The notes under the pieces: generated by a model
Database searches by the model: none
Told to the model about the DNA's origin: nothing
Seen by the model: only the letters and a program-made list of their open reading frames with translations
Made by a program: the position numbers and the translations under genes
In this document: positions 53,116 to 62,556 of the stretch, piece by piece
Layout of the letters: each line of letters opens with the position of its first letter
How positions within the stretch are numbered: position 1 is the first letter of the stretch
Source of the DNA: Chthonomonadaceae bacterium
Lineage (GTDB): Bacteria > Armatimonadota > Chthonomonadetes > Chthonomonadales > Chthonomonadaceae
Reading direction: 5' to 3'
NCBI GenBank assembly: GCA_027450145.1
Contig: DAIDKH010000013.1
Location: 1 to 64,000, forward strand
DNA length: 64,000 nt

Positions 53116-54348
53116 TTGGTGGTTCGCTTGTTAATCGAGAATTTGTCTCTCACTAACTTCCGCATATGTCGAGAGATTGAGCTGGCACCCTGCCAGGGCA
53201 TCAACATATTGCAGGGCCAGAATGCACAGGGTAAAACGACCGTTCTAGAAGCTATATGGCTTTTGGCTACAACCAGGTCACTTCGCGCGCAGCGTGAGGG
53301 TGAAATGGTTGCACAAGGCGAATCGGCGGCGGCGGTAAACGCAACCATTCTAACCGAACATCGCGGCCAGGTAGAACTGCTTGTGAACGTACAGTGTAAC
53401 GACCGCAAAAGTGTTACTGTTAATGGTTCCAAACGGCCGCGTGTTGTGGATCTCCTCGGTTCTCTGAACGTGGTCTTTTTCAGCGCAAACGACCTTCCGC
53501 TGCTGGATGGAGAACCAGCCGACCGTCGACACTTCCTTAATATGGAGATATCACAAATTAGCCCGCGGTACGTTCATGACTTTGCACAATACCGACGCAT
53601 CCTGGAACAGCGCAACAGGCTTTTAAAGGACATTCGCGACCATCGTACGTCGCTGGAGAGTTCCGGCCTTGCAGAATGGACCACACAGCTCATATCCTAC
53701 GGCGCAGTGATATCCAACAAGCGTAGCGAATACCTTCGCCAACTGGCGCCACTGGCATGCGAAGCGCACAAGGAACTGACCGATGGCCTGGAGGAACTGG
53801 AGTTAAGGTATTTGCCAGGTTTTGCCCTGCCGGAATGGCCCAGTGCAGTGGCAGAGCGCCGAAGTGAGGCGTGGTATGCGGATGAGCCATTGGAAGCCGA
53901 GGAGGATACAACGAACGAGTATATTCCCGCCCCAGAGCAGATCGCACACGCATTTCAAGCGCAGCTTGACCAGGTGCTTAACGACGAACTGCGCCGAGGC
54001 ACCACACTGCTGGGTCCGCAGCGTGACGACATTCAGTTTGTAATCAACGGCCGCAACGCGCGGTTGTATGGTTCCCAAGGGCAGCAGAGAACGGCAGCAC
54101 TCGCGGTGAAGCTTGCCGAGTACCGCCTTATAGAGCAACAGGTGGGTGAACCACCGGTGTTGCTGTTAGACGACGTTATGAGCGACCTGGATGATGCCAG
54201 ACGCACGCACCTTATGCATTGGGCAAATGGTGCCAACCAGGTCTTCATTACCTGCACCAATCTGCGCTTCTTGCCAGACACAATGAGGGACCGTTCTGCC
54301 ATTTACCGCATGGAAAAGGGTGAATTAACCCTCTGGAGCGATCATTGA
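53116..54348 (+). CDS. recF: DNA repair ATPase RecF
   Basis: 410 residues; the start is uncertain (TTG 53116 or GTG 53119), and neither has a close Shine-Dalgarno. SMC-like head: LTNFRICREIELAPCQGINI and Walker A GQNAQGKTTVLEAI at the N-terminus; RRHFLNMEISQISPRYVHDF is a typical RecF phrase. Signature LYGSQGQQRTAALAVKLAEY and Walker B VLLLDDVMSDLD lie at the C-terminus. It loads RecA at gaps with RecO/RecR. It is longer than the usual ~370 because of an acidic insert near residues 255-275. The stop overlaps the next gene (TTGA). dnaA, dnaN and gyrB are not beside it. Confidence 0.95.
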   Translation: MVVRLLIENLSLTNFRICREIELAPCQGINILQGQNAQGKTTVLEAIWLLATTRSLRAQREGEMVAQGESAAAVNATILTEHRGQVELLVNVQCNDRKSVTVNGSKRPRVVDLLGSLNVVFFSANDLPLLDGEPADRRHFLNMEISQISPRYVHDFAQYRRILEQRNRLLKDIRDHRTSLESSGLAEWTTQLISYGAVISNKRSEYLRQLAPLACEAHKELTDGLEELELRYLPGFALPEWPSAVAERRSEAWYADEPLEAEEDTTNEYIPAPEQIAHAFQAQLDQVLNDELRRGTTLLGPQRDDIQFVINGRNARLYGSQGQQRTAALAVKLAEYRLIEQQVGEPPVLLLDDVMSDLDDARRTHLMHWANGANQVFITCTNLRFLPDTMRDRSAIYRMEKGELTLWSDH

Positions 54349-54977
54349 GAAGAAAGAGGGAAAGCGGCGATCGCGCCCGGATAGATGATGTACTTCCAGA
54401 GGTGATTTCTCTAATGCCCAATGCAGCCAGGCTGCGCGAATCCATGGCCATTCCGTTTTGGGCAGATGCCGTAGGAGAGCAGGCGGCAAAAGCAACCAGG
54501 GTAGAGAGAGTACAGGACGGCATTATATTTGTACGCACTAAAAGCAGCGTCTGGTCACACGAGTTAAACATGCTGCATGAGGAGATAATGAAGCGGCTCA
54601 ACAGACGGCTAGGTGGGGATGTCATTAAAAAGATCATCCTTAGGCCGGATGGTGAGTTCATGGCGCAAGGCGCAATGATTAGCCGCGAACCCAGTATGGA
54701 GGAACTTGAGGCGCAGGTGCTTACTCCCGGTGAACAGAAGCAGCTCGACGTGCAGCTTGAAAAGCTGAGTGCCATCCCCGTGGAGGCTATACGCAGCGCT
54801 ATAGGTCGCCAGATACGTGCGACGGTTCTGTTGCACCACTGGAGACTAATGCATGGCTGGAAGCAGTGTAAGGAATGCGGGAGCGCCTTTGAGACAGGGA
54901 TGGAGCTTTGCCCGCTATGCAGGTTAAGTGTTCATGCGGGCGCACCACAGTGGCGTGAACCTAACGGGCAAAACTAG
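54345..54977 (+). CDS. DciA-like (DUF721) protein with a C-terminal zinc ribbon
   Basis: 210 residues, TTG start overlapping the recF stop. The DUF721 core is recognisable from IPFWADAVGEQAAKATRVERVQDGIIFVRTKSSVWSHELNMLHEEI; its relatives (DciA) load the replicative helicase. The end carries CKECGSAFETGMELCPLC, a four-Cys ribbon that most family members lack. The recF-DciA pairing is a classic origin-region arrangement, although the other origin genes are absent here. Confidence 0.85.
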   Translation: MRRKRESGDRARIDDVLPEVISLMPNAARLRESMAIPFWADAVGEQAAKATRVERVQDGIIFVRTKSSVWSHELNMLHEEIMKRLNRRLGGDVIKKIILRPDGEFMAQGAMISREPSMEELEAQVLTPGEQKQLDVQLEKLSAIPVEAIRSAIGRQIRATVLLHHWRLMHGWKQCKECGSAFETGMELCPLCRLSVHAGAPQWREPNGQN

Positions 54978-55281
54978 AGCTACACCTGCCATAAATACGA
55001 TGACCCGCTTGCAGGTTCCACAAAGCGTTGCTCCGAGCGATTTCCGGTAGGAGTGTGCCGCCAACGACCAGGTGGACTGGCGATGCTTGACTACAACGGA
55101 GTTCTAAGCCCCCTCTTCGGTGGAAGGATCTTCCTATCGCTCGTGTTGCAAACCACTCGAAGGTATCGCAGGAATACTCAATCTACGGGTAGAGAATTGA
55201 GCCCACCATCAGGCCGCTTTACCATGCTCGCGCGGTGTTCCTACCATCAGTAACGCCTTGGCTATGATCATTGTACTAAGG
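54978..55281. other. Intergenic region between convergent genes
   Basis: About 300 nt. I see no gene and no clear hairpin. Confidence 0.4.
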
Positions 55282-57699
55282 CTAATTTCGTGGCTTTGTA
55301 AGGCCATTCTCCAAGGCAATTCGTGCGGCTTCAGTGCGGTTTGAAACCTGCAGCTTAGAGAAGATGTTGCTGAGGTGAAACTCCACAGTCTTTGGAGCCA
55401 GGAACAGCGCTGCAGCGATTTCCTTGTTGCGTGAGCCTTGCGCGAGCAGTGCTAGTACCTCCATCTCGCGTTCGTTAAGTCCAAAGGTTGTACCTGTTGG
55501 GACGACGGATGGCGCCGTGGGCTGGTTTGTCGCCATGGCCGCAAGCCGAGTAGAGAGCAAGGAGGAGAGGACCGTTTCTCCTCGTACGGCCGCCCGTACG
55601 GCAGCTAGTATTTCCGGTCCTGCAGCGTCCTTTAGTAGGACGCCCTTGGCACCTAGTGTGAGCGCTTCTGCAATTTGAGCGTCGGTTGCTGCAGATGTAA
55701 TGATAATGACAGGCATTTCTGGCAGATCTGCCCGAATATGTTTGAGCGTCTCAATACCGTCCCAATCCGGCATTTGAAGGTCTAGAAGTACAACGTCCGG
55801 CCGCAATCTTGCTGCTATCTCATAGGCAGCTCTGCCGTTAGGTGCTTCTGCTTCGACAGTTATAGTCGGATCGGTTTCCAACATGGAACGAAGTCCCTGG
55901 CGCGCAAGCGTATGATCGTCGGCTAAAACGATGCGCAAGTGGTCTACCCGCACGTTTTCCACTATGGCTGGTTCTACAGGCAGCGCAGGCACAGATTGCA
56001 CTGCCTCCATAGCAGTTACCGCCCTGCAGGGCACAGATGCACGTATGCGCGTTCCCCAGCCCGGTGTGGAGTCGATCTGTAGGGAGCCTCCAAGCAACAG
56101 TGCACGCTCTTCCATCCCAAAGAGCCCATAGCCACCTTCCGTTCCTGGAGTGCGTTCGCGCGAAGTATCGAACCCTACGCCATCGTCTTCCACCAGAAGA
56201 ACAAGATCCTCGGGAGTATACTGCAGTCCCACACGAATTCTATGGGCGCCAGCATGACGACGAGCGTTGTTTAACGCTTCCTGAGCAATACGCAGTAGGG
56301 CAGTACCAATTTCTGGTTGAACCTGGCGCTCCGTACCCGTAACAACGAACTGTGTGGAGACATCCTCGTCTTTGAAATTGCGCGAAAGCTCCTCGGAGAT
56401 CGCTTCAGGCAAGGAGAGTGTATCAAGCGGTGCGGCTGACAGGCCTTGAATCGCTCGACGTGTTTCCTGAAGAGCAGTCTTGGCTTGACCGCGGACCGCT
56501 CTCAACATCTCATCAGCGGAGGTTCTATCACCACTTTCCAAGTATGCCTGTGCGGTTTCGAGTTGTAGACTTAGCGCGGAGAGCGATTGTGCAACAGTGT
56601 CATGAATTTCGCGAGCCAGACGGTTGCGCTCCGCAAGAGCGGCTACACTGCGCTGCTCCTCAACCTGGCGGCTTGCGGTTACTGAAAGGGCGGCCATATC
56701 TGCAAAGCCCTGGAACATCGAGATCTCGGATGGCGTTAGATTGCGGTCTATCCGCGGATACACCACCAACATGCCCAATCGCTCACTTTCGTGTTGAAGT
56801 GTGGCCATCAGCACAGACTCAATTGCTTCACTCTTCATAAGCGATTTTAGTTCGTCTGGCAGTGTTACGTCGTCTTGCACGTTGGGGATATATACTGGAA
56901 GGCTCGTTGCTTCAGCGCGTGCTCGGATGGGAGACCGCTTGGCAAGGTTGAGTACGCCCTCCACGTAGTGAGTGGAAATATTTCGTAGCGCCGCCGGTAC
57001 GGTTACTCCGCGGCGATCTGTTAGGAACAGGCCAACTTTGTCGATATGAAGCCTCTGCGAGATAAGTTCGCAAATCCGTTGACTTGTCTCGGCAATTGGC
57101 TGACCTTCCAGTATCGCAGCGGCGATTTCGCGCAGGTAGCCGCGTCTCAGCCGCTCCTCATACAGTTCTGCGCTTTGCCGTTGCAACTGCGACGCCAAAC
57201 CACCGGCACGCATGTGCAGCACGGCACGCTGACTCCACAGACTAGTGATCCGAGGTTGCCCGTCATGCGGTTCGGCCAGGATGACGGCGGGAACGATCGT
57301 GTGCAATGTAAGGGGAAGAACATACAACCCTTGTGAATTCAGGCATTGAATGTAGTCCGGTACGGAGTCGTTGCTGGAAGTAGCCAGTGGTGTTCGCTGT
57401 TTGACTGCTTCCCCTATGCGCGGGTAATCTGCGCTATTACCGGACCATCCAACGGAGTCACTATCTGCCCAACCAATCTCCAGTGCACGATACAGCCTGC
57501 CGCTGATGTCGTCGTGCATCAGCACAGCCATTCGGCCTAAGTGAAGGTCCGCTTGCATGTCGGTGAACGTACGCAGTACCTCTGTTTGTACCACGGCAGG
57601 TCCCACAGCGCAACCAGTAGGCTGTACCATCCAGTCGTACTCCGAAATAATGGAGGGTGGTAGTTTTGCGAGTGAGTCGTTTTCTAGAGGCTCTGCCAT
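55282..57699 (-). CDS. NarX/NarL-type histidine kinase and response regulator in a single polypeptide
   Basis: 805 residues. Two GAF-like sensory domains (about 1-180 and 190-345) precede HisKA_3 with the phospho-acceptor His in LAREIHDTVAQSLSALSLQ (near 366) and HATPase_c (NNARRHAGAHRIRV, VEDDGVGFD, GGYGLFGMEERALLLGG). A receiver domain follows with LADDHTLARQGL and the Asp in VVLLDLQMPDWDG (near 637), then a LuxR HTH (LNEREMEVLALLAQGSRNKE, KTVEFHLSNIFSKLQV). Kinase, receiver and DNA-binding output are thus one soluble chain with no membrane helix, sensing a cytoplasmic signal. The ATG lies one base after the stop of the DprA-like gene. Confidence 0.9.
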   Translation of the reverse strand: MAEPLENDSLAKLPPSIISEYDWMVQPTGCAVGPAVVQTEVLRTFTDMQADLHLGRMAVLMHDDISGRLYRALEIGWADSDSVGWSGNSADYPRIGEAVKQRTPLATSSNDSVPDYIQCLNSQGLYVLPLTLHTIVPAVILAEPHDGQPRITSLWSQRAVLHMRAGGLASQLQRQSAELYEERLRRGYLREIAAAILEGQPIAETSQRICELISQRLHIDKVGLFLTDRRGVTVPAALRNISTHYVEGVLNLAKRSPIRARAEATSLPVYIPNVQDDVTLPDELKSLMKSEAIESVLMATLQHESERLGMLVVYPRIDRNLTPSEISMFQGFADMAALSVTASRQVEEQRSVAALAERNRLAREIHDTVAQSLSALSLQLETAQAYLESGDRTSADEMLRAVRGQAKTALQETRRAIQGLSAAPLDTLSLPEAISEELSRNFKDEDVSTQFVVTGTERQVQPEIGTALLRIAQEALNNARRHAGAHRIRVGLQYTPEDLVLLVEDDGVGFDTSRERTPGTEGGYGLFGMEERALLLGGSLQIDSTPGWGTRIRASVPCRAVTAMEAVQSVPALPVEPAIVENVRVDHLRIVLADDHTLARQGLRSMLETDPTITVEAEAPNGRAAYEIAARLRPDVVLLDLQMPDWDGIETLKHIRADLPEMPVIIITSAATDAQIAEALTLGAKGVLLKDAAGPEILAAVRAAVRGETVLSSLLSTRLAAMATNQPTAPSVVPTGTTFGLNEREMEVLALLAQGSRNKEIAAALFLAPKTVEFHLSNIFSKLQVSNRTEAARIALENGLTKPRN

Positions 57700-57700
57700 T

Positions 57701-58669
57701 TCAGCTTAGTGCTCCAAGCCGTGCGCGAATCTGTGCGGTGATTGCATCGTCGGTATCTTCGAGCCAAATGGCGCCCTCATCAACCAGTATCCTGCATCCA
57801 TCGCGCCCCCGCTTGTCTGCAAAAACCGGAATACCAGCTGCCATTGCTCGGCGGCAATGCTCAAGCATTCCGCCATCCGGGCTAACGTCTATGGCAATAA
57901 CCGCTTGGGAAAGAGCAACGACGATCTTGTCACGTCTAACGTTGTTTCCGCCAACGCAATGATCATTTAACCTAAAAGGAGATATCACGAGATCTCTATC
58001 GCATGCAAAGACCTCATCACGAATGCGTGCTGCAGCAAATAGCGGTCTGGTACACGCCGGCCCCATGGCTTCCAGCAAGCCTCTGTCCAGTATAAAGATG
58101 CCTGGCTTGCCGAGCCGTTGCGCGGTGAGTGCCAGGCGCTGATACGCCGGCCGGTCATGACCAGTAACGGGCACACCGCCTAGCGCGATGAGGCCGTTGG
58201 CGATACCCTCCTGCCACTCGAGCGCCTGCCTGGTATGGCCCCGTGAAATGGCTGCGGTAAATGTGAAGGCATTTTGATTCTGGTTAAGTAGAGGCTGAGC
58301 GCCTCGCATGTACAGAACTGGTGGCATGTCATCGTCGAAGGACTCTATTCTATGAGGATATGTCGCGTTCTGACAGGTGACGAGCTCAATATCGAGATTT
58401 CTGAGCAGGCGGGCCTGTTCAGTAACCGCAGCAGGCAACACGTCGATGTGAGCCTTAAGATATTTAACGGCCTTGAGGTCGAGGCTGAAATCGCTGATCC
58501 ACTGTTCCTCGCCCATAGTCAGGAAATCTTCCGTAGTAAACCCTTGGGTAATAGCAGCCCGCAGTACACGAGCAATGGTGCGGTCGCCAATTCTGGGTAC
58601 GGCATGAAGCAACAGTGCGAACTGGTTTATTGTTTGCCCGTCACAGTTTCTGCGTGCCGCGCTGTTCAC
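57701..58669 (-). CDS. Degenerate DprA/Smf-like Rossmann protein
   Basis: 322 residues, GTG start with AGGA eight bases upstream, two bases after the thrC stop. The first half matches DprA's N-terminal helical region (LLHAVPRIGDRTIARVLRAA) and the YPHRIESFDDDMPPVLYMRG lead-in. The C-terminal half keeps the order ISPFRLNDHC, RRDKIVVALSQAVIAIDVSP, MAAGIPVFAD and GCRILVDEGA. The usual GSR and SGLARGID motifs of DprA are replaced (AAISRGHTRQ, VPVTGHDRPA). It may therefore have lost RecA-loading activity or be a DprA relative with another ligand. Confidence 0.7.
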   Translation of the reverse strand: MNSAARRNCDGQTINQFALLLHAVPRIGDRTIARVLRAAITQGFTTEDFLTMGEEQWISDFSLDLKAVKYLKAHIDVLPAAVTEQARLLRNLDIELVTCQNATYPHRIESFDDDMPPVLYMRGAQPLLNQNQNAFTFTAAISRGHTRQALEWQEGIANGLIALGGVPVTGHDRPAYQRLALTAQRLGKPGIFILDRGLLEAMGPACTRPLFAAARIRDEVFACDRDLVISPFRLNDHCVGGNNVRRDKIVVALSQAVIAIDVSPDGGMLEHCRRAMAAGIPVFADKRGRDGCRILVDEGAIWLEDTDDAITAQIRARLGALS

Positions 58670-58671
58670 GG

Positions 58672-59724
58672 TTACAATCCTATGGCTTTTAGCACCGCAG
58701 ACTTATCTGCCGGCACAGTTTGTGGGGTTTCTGAGAGCCGTAAGGCACAATCGGGATCTTTAAGGCCATGACCAGTAAGTGTGAGAACGACCACACAGGG
58801 CCTGTTGAAGTAGCCGCTTTTCCCTAGATTGAGAAGTCCAGCCACAGGCGCGGCGCATGCGGGCTCTACAAAAATACCTTCCAGTGAAGGAAGCAATCTG
58901 TAGGCGCTCAGGATCTCCTCGTCCGTAACAGATTCAATGCGGCCATTGCTTTGGTCTCGGGCGTTTAAGGCGCCGGTCCAACTAGCTGGGTTGCCAATTC
59001 GTATGGCGGTCGCAACTGTCTCTGGGTTGTCAACAACCTGGCCCAGCACAATGGGCGCCGCGCCCGCAGCCTGAAAACCCAGCATGGTTGGCAGTGTATC
59101 GCTCAGCCCTGCACTTTTGTACTCGTTGTAGCCTTGCCATATAGCTGTAATGTTCCCGGCGTTACCCACCGGAAGCGCATGGTAATCCGGCGCTTTTCCC
59201 AGTTGGTCGATCACCTCGAATGCAGCGGTTTTTTGGCCATGAATACGAAAGGGATTGACGGAGTTGACTAATGCGATGGGATGTTCATTGCAAAGCTCCC
59301 TAACGAGACCCAAGGCCGTGTCAAAATTACCATCAATGGCTATGATTTTGGCGCCGTGTGCGACAGCCTGCGAAAGTTTGCCAAGCGCAATTTTGCCTCC
59401 TGGTATAAGTACGACACAGCGCACACCGGCGCGCGCGGCGTAAGCCGCTGCGGAGGCGGATGTGTTTCCTGTTGAAGCGCACATCACTACCTTGAAGCCC
59501 TGCGAAACCGCATGGCTGACTGCGACCGTCATGCCGCGGTCTTTAAATGAACCAGTTGGGTTCATGCCATCGAACTTCGCATATAACGTAACATGCTCGC
59601 TGATGGCTGCAGCCAAACGCGGCATCGCTATCAGCGGGGTGTTTCCTTCCTGCAACGTAATTACTGTATCGGTTGCCTGCAGTGGCATCCATTGTCGGTA
59701 ACGATCTATCAGTCCGTTATACAC
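58672..59724 (-). CDS. thrC: Threonine synthase
   Basis: 350 residues from the GTG at 59724: AGGAG (complement of 59731-59735) lies six bases upstream, and the length matches the ~350-residue short-type enzymes, so a longer 412-codon frame is rejected. PLP lysine is in [17 protein letters not shown]; other motifs are [32 protein letters not shown] and [13 protein letters not shown]. It converts O-phosphohomoserine to threonine. It is the first of three tightly spaced minus-strand genes, followed by a DprA-like protein and a sensor/regulator. Confidence 0.93.
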   Translation of the reverse strand: MYNGLIDRYRQWMPLQATDTVITLQEGNTPLIAMPRLAAAISEHVTLYAKFDGMNPTGSFKDRGMTVAVSHAVSQGFKVVMCASTGNTSASAAAYAARAGVRCVVLIPGGKIALGKLSQAVAHGAKIIAIDGNFDTALGLVRELCNEHPIALVNSVNPFRIHGQKTAAFEVIDQLGKAPDYHALPVGNAGNITAIWQGYNEYKSAGLSDTLPTMLGFQAAGAAPIVLGQVVDNPETVATAIRIGNPASWTGALNARDQSNGRIESVTDEEILSAYRLLPSLEGIFVEPACAAPVAGLLNLGKSGYFNRPCVVVLTLTGHGLKDPDCALRLSETPQTVPADKSAVLKAIGL

Positions 59725-60184
59725 AAAAAACTCCTGTAAATTGCCTTCTACTAAGTAATTGTAGCACGGCTTGCGAAACCTGGTAGACGTTGGTATAACC
59801 TGATATCGGTAACATGATGACGTGCACTCTGCCGCCGGTCGGCAGGAGACTGAATCGCTAAACAGAACGGCAAAATATCCCATGTGACATAATTTTATGA
59901 AACAGAGCAAAAACGGTGCTAACTAGCCGGTGTGCACCTGAGATCGTTTGGCGCTTCAATAGTTTCAAACCGGTAAATTGTTCGAAGTGCGGGCCGCACG
60001 CGATACTCTGCGCTAATATGTTCGCGCTAAAAATACTGGTACTGCACCCGCCAGGCAACGTTCATCCCAATAGGTGGCCATTGCGAGCAAGGGGTGTTGA
60101 CCAGGAGTTGCACGTTTAGTTGCCGGTCGGGAAATAGCCCACTGGGTCACCCCGGTTCTTAGATTTTACGTAAGGGTAGTAACT
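59725..60184. other. Intergenic region between thrC and the divergent lipoprotein gene
   Basis: About 460 nt. No convincing gene on either strand. No T-box or threonine-type attenuator could be identified by eye. Confidence 0.35.
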
Positions 60185-60751
60185 ATGAGATTAACAGTCG
60201 ACAGGCTGGCAATAGCCGCCGTGACCGTGCTAGTGCTCGCTGGATGCAGCAATGGTTCGCAGTCTACGGCGGGCTCCCAGGGCCAGGTTTCTTATCCAAC
60301 ACAGGGCCAGACCAAGGCAATCCCAGCTGCCTCTATTCAACAGCTCGAAAAACTTCACCTTCCTGTCTATCCTGGCGCTACCACTTTTCCCGGTGGCGGA
60401 TTATCTCAAATTAATAGCGGATCGCTGTTGACTCTTATGCTCTCCACCAACGACTCTACGGCTGCGGTGGTATCGTATTATAGAAAGCACCTGGCGATCA
60501 TACGAAACGGTGTTAGTGTGCCGCCTACTGTAACCACGGGAAATATGGAAGGTGCAACCACGACCATCATCACGCAGAATTACCGTAACAGCGTGAGCAC
60601 GGTAGAGATAAAACCAACATCCTCTGGTTCTAACACTATACAACTCATGAGGTTACCTGGTGGTGCATTGTCGCGATCGATTGTTAGCACGAACCTGAAG
60701 CCTCACAGCCAATCGGATTCGTCCAGGCTGGATCAACAGGGATTACCGTAA
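60185..60751 (+). CDS. Lipoprotein of unknown function
   Basis: 188 residues, with AAGGGT upstream of the ATG. Lipoprotein signal with lipobox LAGC, then a Ser/Gln-rich linker and a compact domain starting LHLPVYPGATTFPGGG and containing VVSYYRKHLAII. The YPGA...VxxYYRKxL pattern is common in bacterial lipoproteins whose function is not known. It is probably anchored on the outer face of the cytoplasmic membrane. The strong promoter for the next gene starts 66 nt after its stop. Confidence 0.75.
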   Translation: MRLTVDRLAIAAVTVLVLAGCSNGSQSTAGSQGQVSYPTQGQTKAIPAASIQQLEKLHLPVYPGATTFPGGGLSQINSGSLLTLMLSTNDSTAAVVSYYRKHLAIIRNGVSVPPTVTTGNMEGATTTIITQNYRNSVSTVEIKPTSSGSNTIQLMRLPGGALSRSIVSTNLKPHSQSDSSRLDQQGLP

Positions 60752-60816
60752 GTGCGACTGCTGTTCGCAGCTGTTACCTGGTAATACACTGGGGCTGTGT
60801 TACTTGCTTCAAAGTG

Positions 60817-60845
60817 TTGACACTTCTGAAACCTCATGTTAAAAT
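60817..60845 (+). promoter_or_regulatory. Near-consensus sigma-70 promoter before the nfo-moaD gene
   Basis: TTGACA (60817-60822), 17-nt spacer, TAAAAT (60840-60845). Transcription should start near 60852, which excludes the in-frame ATG at 60836 and favours 60926. Confidence 0.8.
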
Positions 60846-60925
60846 GTGCATTGAACTGCGATGCAATTGCCGGACGTGCACGCGCAAAATATAGGTTCGG
60901 CGAAAGACAGAGCACACAAACAATA

Positions 60926-62092
60926 ATGGACCATGACACCGGCCCCAGTACCTTGTCCTCACAGGAGGACACTGTTTCGGGCAGCGCTCGTCTAATCGGC
61001 GCACATATGCCAACTGCCGGCGGCCTTAAGAATAGCCTAACATCTGGTAAGGAGATTGGATGCACGGCGGTTCAGCTATTCACTGGCAACCCACGCCAGT
61101 GGAGTCATCCATCGCTTACTGACGACGAGATTCGAGAATTTCGTTCCACACATGAACAGACCGGAATCCCCTTTCTAGTCGCGCACGATTCCTACCTAAT
61201 TAACCTTGCAGCTCCGGCAGCCGATGTGCTGGAGCGATCGCGAAGCGCATTTCGCGGTGAATTAGATCGTGCACACGCACTGGGCATACCATGGGTGGTA
61301 ACGCACATGGGTTCCCACCTCGACCAGGGTGAGGAAGAAGCAGTTCAGCGCCTCATCACCAGCCTTCGGGAGATACTGGAGGAGACCGAGGCGGAAGGCT
61401 GTACCGCGGGCGTTGCGTTGGAGACAACAGCGGGCCAGGGTACGGGATTAGGCTGGTCCTTTAACCAGTTGGGCGATATCTTGAAAGGCGTGGGAGAAAA
61501 TCCTCGCCTTGGTGTATGTATGGACACCTGCCATGTATTCGCAGCGGGATACGACATTCGTACGCCAGAAACGTACCGTGACACAATTCAAAAATTTGAT
61601 GAACTGGTGGGTATTAATCATCTAAGAGTTATTCATACGAACGACTCCAAAAAGGGATTAGGAAGTCGGGTTGACCGCCACGAACACATCGGCATGGGCG
61701 AGATAGGGATGGAAGCATTTTCGCTCCTGCTTAATGACGAACGTTTGATGCATGTGCCTGTCATTGCCGAGACGCCAGATGCCCAGACAATGCATCGGGT
61801 GAACGTGGCGCGGCTCCGAAGGCTGGCTGCCAGCGGGGCATATGGAATCGTGGTTACTGCCCAGCTCTTTGGCCATTACAGTGAGCTGTTCCCAGGCGGA
61901 ACGGTCGATGTTCTGCTACCCAAGGGCGCAGTGATAAATGACCTCGCCGCGGCGCTAACCGACCTTAATCCTGCATTGAGCGACCTTTCCACCCATTGTC
62001 GCTTTGCCATTGCCGATGAGTTGGTAGATGGTTCGGCAGTACTTCGTGAAGGGTGTACTGTAGCGGCTCTTCCACCTAGCAGCGGCGGGTAG
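60926..62092 (+). CDS. nfo: Endonuclease IV with an in-frame C-terminal MoaD-like domain
   Basis: 388 residues from the ATG at 60926. Residues ~20-300 are a full AP endonuclease IV: RLIGAHMPTAGGLKNSL, WVVTHMGSHLDQG, LETTAGQGTGLGWSF, GVCMDTCHVFAAGYD, IHTNDSKKGLGSRVDRHEHIG and VIAETPD, the three-zinc ligands. Without a stop it continues into ~80 residues resembling MoaD (VVTAQLFGHYSELFPGG, LLPKGAVINDLAAAL, TVAALPPSSGG), ending in the GG of molybdopterin-synthase small subunits. moaE follows 24 nt later. An in-frame GTG at about 61848 could also give free MoaD. The fusion may be genuine or result from loss of a stop. Confidence 0.85.
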   Translation: MDHDTGPSTLSSQEDTVSGSARLIGAHMPTAGGLKNSLTSGKEIGCTAVQLFTGNPRQWSHPSLTDDEIREFRSTHEQTGIPFLVAHDSYLINLAAPAADVLERSRSAFRGELDRAHALGIPWVVTHMGSHLDQGEEEAVQRLITSLREILEETEAEGCTAGVALETTAGQGTGLGWSFNQLGDILKGVGENPRLGVCMDTCHVFAAGYDIRTPETYRDTIQKFDELVGINHLRVIHTNDSKKGLGSRVDRHEHIGMGEIGMEAFSLLLNDERLMHVPVIAETPDAQTMHRVNVARLRRLAASGAYGIVVTAQLFGHYSELFPGGTVDVLLPKGAVINDLAAALTDLNPALSDLSTHCRFAIADELVDGSAVLREGCTVAALPPSSGG

Positions 62093-62116
62093 CCGCCACT
62101 TTAAAGGAAACTACTG

Positions 62117-62554
62117 ATGGCGTACGCTCATATAGGCACCGAAGTCATTGACACCGCGGCGCTTGAAGCCCGGGTCGTCACTGTTGAAGATGGCGCAGTT
62201 TGTACGTTTATTGGTAACGTTCGACGACGTTCCCGTGGGCGAGAGGTTGCCTACCTGGAGTACAACGCCTATCTTCCCATCGCAAACAGGATGCTTCAGG
62301 AGATAGCGGACGAGGCGGAGAGCCGCTGGCAGGTAAAGCTCGCTGTTCAACATCGCATCGGCCGTGTAGACCTGGGGGAAGCGGGTGTTGTAGTAGTCGT
62401 GACGTCGGTGCATCGTGCGGAAGCGTTCGATGCCTGTCGCTTCTGCATAGATACGCTCAAAGAGAATGTGCCCATTTGGAAGCGTGAAGTTTGCCCAGAT
62501 GGAGCATTCTGGATTGAGGGCGAAGTGTCGCTTCCCGCATCTAAGGCAGACTAG
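62117..62554 (+). CDS. moaE: Molybdopterin synthase catalytic subunit MoaE
   Basis: 145 residues. Characteristic motifs are GAVCTFIGNVRRRSRGREV, LEYNAYLPIANRML, VQHRIGRVDLGEAGVVVVV, SVHRAEAFDACRFCIDTLK, and PIWKREVCPDGAFWIEG with the catalytic Lys. MoaE and thiocarboxylated MoaD convert precursor Z to molybdopterin. The only MoaD candidate in the window is the domain fused to endonuclease IV just upstream. Other Mo-cofactor genes are not in view. Confidence 0.95.
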   Translation: MAYAHIGTEVIDTAALEARVVTVEDGAVCTFIGNVRRRSRGREVAYLEYNAYLPIANRMLQEIADEAESRWQVKLAVQHRIGRVDLGEAGVVVVVTSVHRAEAFDACRFCIDTLKENVPIWKREVCPDGAFWIEGEVSLPASKAD

Positions 62555-62556
62555 TT

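Noticed and set aside
58672-59910. Extended 412-codon version of thrC
   Set aside because: The extra 62 residues are unlike any threonine synthase, whereas the GTG at 59724 has a good Shine-Dalgarno and the expected length.
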